Positions 12,790 through 24,700 of a stretch of 64,000 nt of DNA are shown one piece after another. Location: the NCBI RefSeq assembly GCF_039555335.1, contig NC_092647.1, forward strand, positions 15,734,094 to 15,798,093. Direction: 5' to 3'. Numbering within the stretch: position 1 is the stretch's first letter; each line of letters opens with the position of its first letter. Source of the stretch: Amphiura filiformis (Eukaryota > Echinodermata > Ophiuroidea > Amphilepidida > Amphiuridae). Both the position numbers and the translations under genes were made by a program. The notes under the pieces are model-generated. The model had not been told where the DNA came from and made no database searches. It saw only the letters and a program-made list of their open reading frames with translations.

Positions 12790-15700
12790 AGTAGTAATAA
12801 CTGTCAGGAAAAGTTTCTGTCCATTTTAAGCTGAAATAACAAGGTAAAGTGAAAGAAACCACACTGGCTATTTGGTTGTTTAACATATAGTTCTATGGGG
12901 AAATTAAATGTCTGAATACAACATTATGTCAACACAATGAATCTGGCTGATTCCATTTAGAATGTAAGTTGGGACATGTGTAAGGATGACAAATATACCA
13001 AAACAAAAATCTGGTTTGAAAAAAAAAAACAATTTCATATTATAAGATTGTGCATTATGGCTTTAAATATGACTGAAAACCAGTTTTTGTACAAGTGGCC
13101 TTTTAGTGACGATATGCATATAGTAGGGTTGATGCTTTGATTATTACTGGAAGGTATATAATCTGATTTTTGTCCATATTTCCTGATGTATTGATCACAA
13201 TTGGAAATGAAACTTGATCATTTTCATTCCACAAAAGTCATGCTGATTTAAACATTACATCAAACACAAAATATCTACCAACATCTATGCATTTCTGCAC
13301 CTGCTACTACCTGTAATTCATATGCCTTTTGAAGGGAACTTATATTGAAAAATATTGCTGGTGCGTGACCGTCAAAACACATTTAACCAATCAATTTCTA
13401 GCGACTTAAATGCATAGTTGATCAGGCAGTGGATACTGCATTCAACACCCCACGTCAAGCTGAGACGATAGGTATTTTCGTCTCAAACGTCAAGTAAGGG
13501 CAACACTGTACATCAAACGTACTGTTGCTAATGTGTGATTGTTCACTGCACACATTGTTTGAATTAGAAAAGATTTGCTGAAAAGTGCTATTGATAATTT
13601 GTCCACATATCTATGAAAGTTCAATCTTTTTACATCACAATATTTTAAAGTTACCCAAACTTTTATTTCAGAATACACATTTCTTGAAAACTTTTATACT
13701 CTGCTTTTGTTTGTAGACTTTAAGAAAGTATGACTACCATTCTCATTGGATTGGTCTGAGGACATATGCTGCAAATGGGAAATATTCGTAAGTAGACAGA
13801 ACCGTGACTGAAACTTAATTCAAAGAAGCTAGTACCATATTCTATTTCCATGTAACTTCCTTAAATAAGATAAACAGATATTTAAAAGAAAAAAAGATAA
13901 AAATAGAGGAGGGAATGTGAGGGGACAGAAGGTTTGAGAAGAGGAGTGGATGAATCAATCGACAACATTTGAGAGAAATAAAGTCACTAATTTACCTTGT
14001 GTAAATATGTTTTCCCTACTTTTAGACAAAAAAAGACAAATACCTGATTGGCCCATCAGTTCTTAGAAGGATTTTAATTCTATGCATTATATGAAATATA
14101 CAGATATTTACTTTGTCATGATAAGACGTGGGGAAGGTGATGATTTTAGTTAATTTTAAAAATATCTCCAAATCACAAATTCTGGGGCGGTCAGACCCCT
14201 TGAAACAGGGTTTTTTTCGTCGCCTAAGGGTGATCTTACATATGTATTTGATATCTTTACGCCCTTGCATTATTTTAGATGGTCTGATGGAACACCTCTA
14301 GACTACATCAACTGGTCACCAGGGGAACCAAATGATTTTAATGGAGAAGAAGAGTGTGCAGAATTCTATGTATATAGTAAGTTATGTGTTCAATAGATGA
14401 TAACCATGATAACTATGACACGCCAGTCAAGTTAGCGCAGTTGGTAGGGCATCAGACTTGAGTGTGAGAGGTCCCAAGTTCGAGCAATGGCATTGTTATT
14501 CTCGTGAAAATAATTGCACTAACTTAAAACTTCCCTGGACAAGGAACTAACTGCCTAATGTTCTCAGTTTATACCTGTACATTACTTGGGGAGCTGGTCC
14601 AGGTTATGATGCTTATTTGTGGGTAGACTAGGAGACAAGACTTCGCTTATATTGAGCTACTTCCCTGAATGTTGTTTAATGGTGTTTCTTGGGCCACAGA
14701 GGGCAGCGGAAATCTGTAAAGTGTGCGGAGGCCTGTGGGTTTGCATCGTGTTTTTTGTGTTGTGATTTTAATTTTACCAGTATTAGAGTAGCATGCACAT
14801 TATATTTTGGGTTAGATAGATGTCAGGGTATAACTTTTAACAGCTTATTAGAGTAGAGGCTAGTAGAATCACAACACCCCTCTAATCACACTTGTATAGT
14901 CCTAAGAAAACATTAATAATGCAGTCCTGTGTTTTCTACACATGAAGAAAGAGAGAAAAAGAGAAAGAAAATGAGATAGAGAAATAATGGTAGAAAGGCC
15001 AGCAGGGGGAGAGAGGAAGGTAGACTGTAAAAAGTAGACAGAGATTGGACAGAGAGTGAAAAGGGGGGAAGTGAAACGAAGAAAATAGAATTTACAATAT
15101 TTGGGAGCAAAAAGTTACCATCCTTGTGTAAATATTTAATTTGACTTTTGACTTTCAGCAACATCAGAACCAGGCTCATGGAATGACCTGAACTGTGGAG
15201 ACAAGATTCCATTTATATGCAAGAAAGCTAATGGTAACATTGTCCCTATCACCTATCCCCCTACTCCCACTCCTGTAGGTAATTGTCCTACAGGAGCCTT
15301 CAAATTTGACAATCGTTGTTACCAGTTCTTTGGGGAGGATACAGCAGATCGTGTTGGCTGGCATGATGCAAGAACACAATGCGAGTCATTGGGAATGCAG
15401 CTAGCTACTCTACATAGTCAACAAGTGCAATGTAAGTATGTTTGTTTGTTTATTTATTTGTTTAAGCAATTTAGAAATATGAGAATGGTAGCATTTGTTG
15501 GTTATTTCTCTGGAACCTGCTCTCTATTGCAGCCTCTTGTGCCCTAGGTAAAAGGTGCTACATAATGAAGTGTGTATATATTTTATGAAGTGTGTATATT
15601 AATGAATCTGTTCTTATAGCTTTCTTGACCACCCAGCTAAAGACTGTCACATACCGTATGTGGATTGGACTCAGTGATGTTACCACTACTGGTCAGTTCC

Positions 15701-18700
15701 GATGGGCTGATGGTACAGCTGTAGATTTCACCAACTGGAATAATGGGGAACCTAACGAAGCTGGTGGTGAAGTAAGTGTGCATGTTTAACACACACCCTA
15801 CATGCAGCTACAGTGTGATTTAAGTGTTTCTCCGGTTGACACCACAGACATCATCAATACACCCCTTTACTGGAAATACCAAGCAAACACAAAAATGCTC
15901 TTAAACATTTATTCAAAAGGTAACATTTAAATGTCAGGTTATATAAAGGTCATGAAAACGTTACTAAAACGTTATTGTAAGATATTTTGGGCAAACATTT
16001 TTGCAAAATATTTTGTCAACACTTAAAGAACATTCTGTTTAGAATATTTTACAGCAAGTTTTCAAAATGAATTTTGAATGTTATTAAAATGTTTTATACC
16101 CTTTATATATCCCGACATATAAATGTTTTCTGTAAAACGTTGTTTCCTGGGTATGTGTCAACCATGGACCAAAAAAAGCACTGGGGAAACGTGGACCCAA
16201 ATTTACTAACCAAGCAGTGGAACTATCGATCCATAGACAGAAGAGTGTCCATTCAGCCTCATTATGAAATCGTGTTATTTTTTGCAGGAAGATTGTGTAG
16301 AAATGTTAAACAACAAAGATGATGTTGGTGAATGGAATGATAATGCATGTGGGAAATTGGAGAATGGATTTGTTTGTCAGAGGAACCCAGGTAGGAACAA
16401 ATACAACTAATGCATAGCATCATATAAGGGGACAAAAAGTAAAAATCAGGCTCGCTGACTCGTGGTTCTTGGCACTGTAGATGTGTCTTACTCTGTATCT
16501 TTAAGTACATGTCATATTGTGGGTTAAACTTTTAGACAGACCTTTCTTAAAAGAATAACTGCCACCACCTCAACAGATTAAGGTTAAGATAATGGTTGGA
16601 ATGGTGACCACTATTCTAAAGTTCAAACGTTTTCACTAACCAAAGTGTAAATCATTTTGATTCACCAATTTGCTGATGTAGTGATTCGCTGATGTAGTGA
16701 TTTTGTAATACTTCCTTAGTTACTGGTACACGTTTTGACACCTGTGGATCTGTTTTGTAACCAAAGATGGAAGTTAGCCTGAACAAAGTTGCTAAGTGAT
16801 TAAAAAAAAAGGCTCCGCTGTGAATATCCAAGATATTGTAAGCCTAAACAAGACATAATCTGATCCACCCAGGCCAAAGTCAGAAATTTTGGAATTAAAA
16901 TATAAGCAAAATAAGGAACAGAAAACAATAGAATGCATAAGACAAACTTGCTATACCTTATTCACCCATTTTGTACAAATATATTGTACAAATAGCTCAA
17001 TGTCTAAGTTTGTTCATCCCAAATCTGAAATCAAATCAGACTTACTCTGATGTTGGCTACAATTTTGCAATTATGTATCTTATGCATAATTTTCACTGCC
17101 TCATACAGATTTAAGTCTACCTGACCCAGGTGATCTTCCCAACAGCTGCACAAAGACAAACTATGTCCAGTACTATGACAGTTGCTTCCGAGTCATTACA
17201 TTACAGTCATCGGGAATGTCTTTCCAAGATGCACAGAGCGCCTGTAAGTCGGATGGCACAGATTTGGCTAGTATTGTAGATAGTTATGAGCAAGCTTTTG
17301 TGGAGACTCGACTACACATCATGGGAGATAATCCACTGTGGATTGGATTGGTGGATGATAAGGTGAGCCTGATTAATGACTGGATCGCATGATTATTAGC
17401 ATTATTTACACATAAGCAGTAGCATATCTGTGATTTTTGTCAGCAAACCAATTTCCCCCATCAGGGATGCAGCTTAAAAACACATGTAGAACCCTGATCA
17501 GCCAGCCAACATTATAAATACAACATTGTTTCCAAATTCAGGATGTAGGCCAAATATTTTACTGGTCTTGCTATGAGATTTAAAATATTGGGCTCGACCA
17601 TGTCTTGCTAAATATTTTTAACTCATAGCTCTGCCAATAGATATGGGCTCAATCGATCCAATTTTATATCAGTATTTGTGTGAAATAAAACTATTATTTA
17701 TTTAATTTTGATTTTACAGGTTGCAGGGGAGTACAGTTGGGTGGATGGTTGGCCTGTATGGTATACAAACTGGGGTCAAAGTGAACCAAGTAGAGGACCA
17801 GGAGAGGGCTGCGTGGCTGTGGAATTCGACGGGTCTTGGGATGACACAGACTGCAGCAGGAAACTATGCCTCTCTGCAAATATTCCACTGGTAAGTGACA
17901 AATTCATGTTTGTAATTAAAAGCAATATTGTAATATTGCCATAAAAAGTAGATTTTTATTTTTTGTTCGCAGAATATTATTTTTCACTTGGTTTTAACTG
18001 TAATTTAATTCCAGTGCCTATATTGCAAATCCGTGTATCAGTCTGTTGATCATTAATGAGGTTGATTTGTGTAATGAGTTATGAACATCCAAAGCAACAA
18101 GACATTTCGTCAGATTCATCATATAGTGTGTATCATGAGAAAAACTGTGAAATAAATTTTGGAGAAAAATAAGTTTGAAAAAATGCTGATAGGGTTATAT
18201 TATGTGTTTTTGCACTAATTTCAAACTGTTCTTAAGTGTTCAAAGCACCTTCCAGTTCTATGTAAATTTGAACTGTTAGTTTTTTTGGTAATGTGGCATT
18301 TTGTGAAACAGATCCCCCCAATACAATAGCTGTATTAATAGTGGTGCATTTATGATAGTTTTAAGTGTATCACATAATAAGCATATTACGCCACTATGTG
18401 GCACATTGTACAATTGTGTCATACATTTACTCTGTGATACACAATGTTTTTAATATTGGTCATACTTAATTTTGATTGTAATGTATTCTACAAATTCAAT
18501 TGTTGCAGTTATTACAAGACGTCAGTAAAATATTGAATCAATTATTGTTTGTAAAATATGAATGATTGTACACTACTTTAATAAGAGAACACGAAAGCAG
18601 TTACAAACTTGCTTGCTTGATTATATTCACAGCAGACCAATATATTTTGTACAAGTAGGTTTGCCACACTTGAGCTTTGTATGATGCACCAAACTAATCA

Positions 18701-21700
18701 CGGGGTACCAGACACGAGTGGCACGTGTTGTACAAGTGAACTGTTTCCACAAAAGGAAACAATATCAAATTGTTCAGGTTCTTAATATTGTGTAAGAGAT
18801 AAATAGCATTTTTTTTATTTTGCTATGCATACTGAGCTCAATTCAATACATATATTTCAGCACCCATGCCTACCGATCCACCTATTGCCCCTGGAACATG
18901 TGATGATGGTTGGTCAGCCTACGGCAGCTTCTGCTATAGTCTAAGTGCAGATATGAAATCATGGCCTGAATCTGAGTACCAATGTGAGAAGTATGGAGCT
19001 ACAGTTGCATCGGTACATAGCAGACAAGATAATGAGTTTATTAAGAATCTAGCTAAGGATGGATGGAGAGATTTGTGGATAGGATTGCATCGTGATGATA
19101 ATGGTAAGCTTTAATAATTGAAGCCATAAAATACAGTCTTTTTTAACATAAATGTCATTCTTTCTTGTTCAAACCTGATTTATTGGCATATTTTTTACAC
19201 AGGTTTCACTTTAGACCTTATTTGGAACTTATTTCATTTGTGTGTGTTTGTAGGAATGTAGAGCTACTTGATACTATTATTATTATTTTCATAATTGTTG
19301 CAATCACATCTCCCAAATGGGCAAGAAATTATTATGGAGGAGATGTAAGAGGTGGATGTTGTGGCACCCCCTTGGTTCCGGGGGTCAGTATGTTGTCCTA
19401 GACAGGGCCGGGTCAAGGTCTAACCCTTTGTCATGGTTCAGTCTGGGTCTTTTTGTTCTGCTTTGGATAGCTTCCAAAACCCTACAAGGGAAGTCCTTTA
19501 CGTCATCTACTTCTGTGATGTCATCGGAGGTGTTTCAACAACATCACTAGCAACAACAAATATTCAGAGCAATAACATCCGCTGGAGACGCCACAATTTT
19601 ATATAATATGACAATCTCTCTATATTTGCACATAGGTGCTTTTATGTGGCATGATGATACAGCAGTAGACTATGTGAATTGGGCAGAAGGGGAGCCAACG
19701 TGGGAGTGGAACGGTGAACATGAAAATTGTGTAGAGATGTGGTCTAGTGGATATTGGAATGATATTGACTGTCTCTATGACCAGGCTTATGTCTGCAAGA
19801 AAGACAAATGTAAGTTGTTTGCTTTGCTAATTCTTTTGCACAACTCGGATTCCATCACTCTCCAAAAAATACAGATGCTTGTGGAAAAAGGTGATTACAA
19901 CTGCAAATTTTTGCAATTCTTTTTTGTGAAAAAAAAAAAAAAGGGTATTGTAAAATTCTTGATGATCCTGAATAGGGGTATATTTAGCCCTGGTCTGTTG
20001 GTCAGAGAGCATCTTCATTGCGCTTGGTTTTGAGTTCTGGTATGCATGGTAAGTCACCCCCTGATAAATTTTGTGACTAATTTTACATTTTTCTCAAAAA
20101 ACACACTGTGGTAACAAAAGTTATGTATATTATAGGGGCAATGAATCCAATTCAATGAAATTTCGGTGATTCAAGACAAGTAGTTCATTATATATTTTAA
20201 GAAATGAGGTACATTCTAGCAGTACCTCTTTTCTTTTCATAAATAAGTCTTCAGTCTAACATGTTTTCTAAAATGTCATGCAAAATCATCCTGCTTTAGA
20301 CAGATTTCAGCTACTCAGCTCCCTCCCCACATACACTCAAATCCGGGATAGTCATTTGATGGACATGTGCCTCTGTAATTATACAGGAGCTGTGCAACAT
20401 TTCGATTGCTAAATGGTCAATATCAACCAAAATGCATTATTAATCATTACCTGATGGATGCCATCATTAAAATTGGTTGTCTGCCCGATTAGGCAGTTTG
20501 TATTTTGTTCACACTTGTATTAAGTTTTTTTTTTTTATCTTTTATTTTATTTGCTTCGTTGATTTCATCACATTATATATTTACATAACTCATTTGTTCT
20601 CACTTAACTAATTTCTGACTTTACTGATTTCTACAATTTTTACTACATAAGCTTTCTGATTCTTAATTCAGAGTGTAATAGACTGATCAAATCGGATATT
20701 TCCCGTAACGATATTTACTAATTGACAGTTTACTAACACTTATTATTTTATTGATAGTAGTATTACATTTTCCTGCACGGTAGTAACCAAAGATAACATC
20801 TGCTTGTGTGGTTTTAATTTTAACATTGTAGTGTTGCAAAATTATTTTGTCCACTTCGCTCCATATCTTTTAATTTTTTTGCAACCAAAAAAAAGTGTTC
20901 AATATAATCTACTTCGTTACAAATTTCACATACATTACTTTGTTCTTTTCCTATTTTGTTAAGAAAGACTTTTGTTGCATAAATATTACTGGTTATTTTC
21001 CAATTCAATGTCATTAGCCTAGGTTCTTTTGTTGCCAGAATATTTTTCCAAATTTTGCCCCAATTGAATTTCATATTTTTGAATTTATTTTCCCAAAAGG
21101 TTTGACATATTGGTTTAGTCGAAATCTTTGATAACATAGCTTTCCTATATAATTGTGTGGTGCAATTCATTATTGCAACAAAAGTTTTTCCATCATAAAA
21201 GTATATGTCCTTGTTAATAACATTCTGATATTTATTTTTGCATGTCTTTAAAATTGCTTGTTTTAGAGCTAAATATTGTATACAAACACTGGCTTGCTGT
21301 GGAAACCTACTTTTGATTTCGTCTAGTGAATGAAAGACACCGTTTTGATCATACAAGTCTGAAATACATATTATACCTCTTTTAGCCCACTCCTTGTAAT
21401 AAAATGTCTTACCCCTTCTAATTATACAAATATTATTCCAAATAACTTCATCTCCCCAGTTTTGCACTTGGTTTTTGTCTTGAGTACTTTTTGTTGACAA
21501 CCACACCTTGATTAGATTTCGGTAAAACATGGGCATCTCATTTATTATATATCTTACCACTGCATTGATATTTTCAAAATTACAGTTGCACTTAAAAATA
21601 TGTACGCCTAACTGGGTTTTATTAATAATATATAAAGGAATATTTTTTCACGTGCTGATTTCTGGCGATGCCAACTTTTTTATCCATAACAACTTCAATG

Positions 21701-24700
21701 AGTCCAGAAATATTTTAAAATTGAACATTTTTTGTCACCGTTGTCGTACTCGTTTACTAGTGTTGTTCTTTTAACCTTTTCCGAACCTCCCCATACAAAC
21801 TTAAAAAACATACTATTTACTTTATTTACAAAACATTGTGGTAAGTCTATAATTGAACCTATATATGAAAATTTTGATGCCATCAAATTTTTTACTATGA
21901 GTATTTTACCAACCATTGATAGGTTTCTCATTGTCCATGCTCTTATGGACTTTTCTATTGAGACCATTTTCGGTTCCCAATTTGCAGACAACTCTTCAAT
22001 ATTAATTGATGGGTTAACTACTACACCTAATAATTTGACACTGTTGTTTGGTTCGAATTTCCAATTGATGTCACCGACCTTCTTTTTCAAACTTTTGCTT
22101 GCGCCAATCCAAACTGCGTCACTTTTTGTTTTATTAAGATGAGACCTGAAATTTCTGTAAAACGGTCAAGGATTTCTATAACTCTATGTATTGACTTTTC
22201 ATCCCTCACAAAGATTGTAGTGTCGTCGGCAAATTGAGTTATTTTAACTTCACCTTCCCCATAGTCTTTAAGGGTAATTCAATACCCCGTATATCATTTG
22301 TTTGTCTTATCTTACTAGACATAATTTCTGACGCTATAAGAAATAATAAAGGAGATAAATTACAACCTTGTCTTAAACCTTCTTCTTGAAAGAAGAAATT
22401 TGACAAATGACCATTGTGTAATATACAACTTACAGTGTTCTTAAACATAGTGGTAATCCATTTTTCAATTGCATACCAAAATTTAATTTCTCAAGTGCAA
22501 ATAAAATCAAATCTCTGTTTATCGTATCGAATGCTTTTCGAAAATCAATGCAAATCATAGCCCCTTCTACATTTTCCTTTTCTGTATATCTCAAAACATC
22601 TTCAACAAGGCGTATGTTTAAAGCTGCACCACGTTTTCTTAAAAAGCCATTTTGGTCTGTGTTAATTACGTTGGGTAAAACCTGATTTATTCTTGAGGCG
22701 AGCACTTTTGCTGCAATCTTGTAATCTATATTCAGTAATGTTATCGGTCTCCAATTATCCAATTTGTTTCTAGTAAGTCCCTTCCCTTTGTGAATTAATA
22801 TAATAATACCTCTTTTATGCAATGCTGCGAGTTCGCCAGCTTCATGTGCTTCATTAAACGATTTACAATCAATTGTCCTACCAATCTCCAATGACATTTA
22901 AAAAATTCTGAAGTTAATCCATCAATCCCGGGGCTCTTACAATTGGCCATTGTTTTAAGAGCCTTTTCACATTCATCATTAGTAAGTAAACTCTCACATG
23001 ACTCTTTATCTTCCTCAGATAACTGTTCAGAGTTCATATTTTCAACGAAATTATCAAACATAAGTTTTGTCGTTTGACCCCTTTTTTTGTACAATTCTTT
23101 GTAATAATCAACTTGCACTTTAATAATGTCTTCTTGATTACTTACATCATTTCCACCTGTATCAGTCAGATAAGTGATAGTTTTATTACTTACATTTCTT
23201 TTTCAAGATTCATAAAATATTTTGTACATCTTTCCCCTTCTTCTGTCCATTTTGCTTTGCTTCTTATGATAAGTCCCTTCATGTGATGGTGATACAGTAA
23301 TTCATATTCTAGTTTTACCTTGTCATATTCATGTACAAAACAATCATTATTTGGATCATCAGTTATCTTTTCAAATAACAGTTTCATTTTCTTCTCCAAA
23401 TTTCTCATTTTAACTTCTTTATCTTTTTTTACTATCTTTTGCAAAGTTAGTAGAAAAAGTTCTTATTCTATTTTTTGCAAAGATCCCACAATTGTCTGGC
23501 ATTCAATATATTTTGACATTCCTGTGTAGTACCATTAACAAGTTTTTCTATACCCTCATTATATTCTTGGTCTTGCAGTAGGCTATTATTTAGCTTCCAG
23601 TAACCAAGCCCTCTTTCTTGTTTTTGTAAAAGTAATTCCATTTCTACCGCCATATGGTCCGACCCAAAGCCCGGTATAATATCAATTTTTTCTGCATAGC
23701 TTTCAAAAGTACACGGTATCAACCAATAATCTAAAGTTGATTTAACCTTTGATGATTTTCTGCTCCATGTAAACCTTTTTTTATTTCCGTTTTTTCTTCT
23801 CCATATATCGATGAGATTTAAAGTTTCAAAAATCTCTTTAATTTTGTTTACACACTCGGATTTATAATATGAGTTGCTTCCAGTACCTAACATATCAAGA
23901 TCTGGGTCAAATACAGTATTAAAATCCCCGCCTAATACATTGTGCTCGTTTAAGCCCACTCCATGCATCAAAATACTTTGCTTAAGAAACTCAAAGAACC
24001 TCTTTCTGTCTTGCAGCTCATTTGGAGCATATATATTCCATATATTAAGATTAACATTATCCATTTCAACTTTGACTCCGAGAAGTCTTCCCTCATTATC
24101 TGCAAAAAACTGATTTGCCTCAATATTACTTTTTGGATTTATGAGAGTAAGTACACCTTTACTTCTATTAGTTCCATAGTTACCAAATATTTGACCTTCC
24201 CACTCTTTTGACCATTCAGAAATGTCATTTGTATTACAGTATACTTCTTGTAATATAGCAATATCATATTTATTACGCTTTAACCAGTCAAAGACAATAG
24301 CACGCTTTTTCTTGTTCCGAAGTCCCGATACATTAAAGCTAATTAAGAAAAGACGCTCCATGATCATTGGTGGTTAATCGTCTCGCACATAATGTCTTCA
24401 TTTGAAGATAGGACACATATACATAATACAATTCTTTTTTTTTTAAATTTTTTTTTTTTTTTTTACATCAGTCTAACTGTTTTATGGAGGGTCCTCATAT
24501 GGTGTTTCATCCGAGGATGCCGACTTCATGGATTCATACTCTGACATACTGGCATATGGCGATGCATGTTCTGTTACATTTGGTGACGCTTGGTGTCCTT
24601 TCTTCTTTTCTTTTTGATCTCTGGGTGAAGTTGATATTTTTCTCTTCTTCTTGTCTTTCTTCTTTTGGCTGCTTCTGCTTTCCGCGTGACTAGTATCTTG

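Noticed and set aside
21529-22142. Plus-strand ORFs over the LINE
   Set aside because: Shadows of the antisense reverse transcriptase, which has the recognisable motifs.
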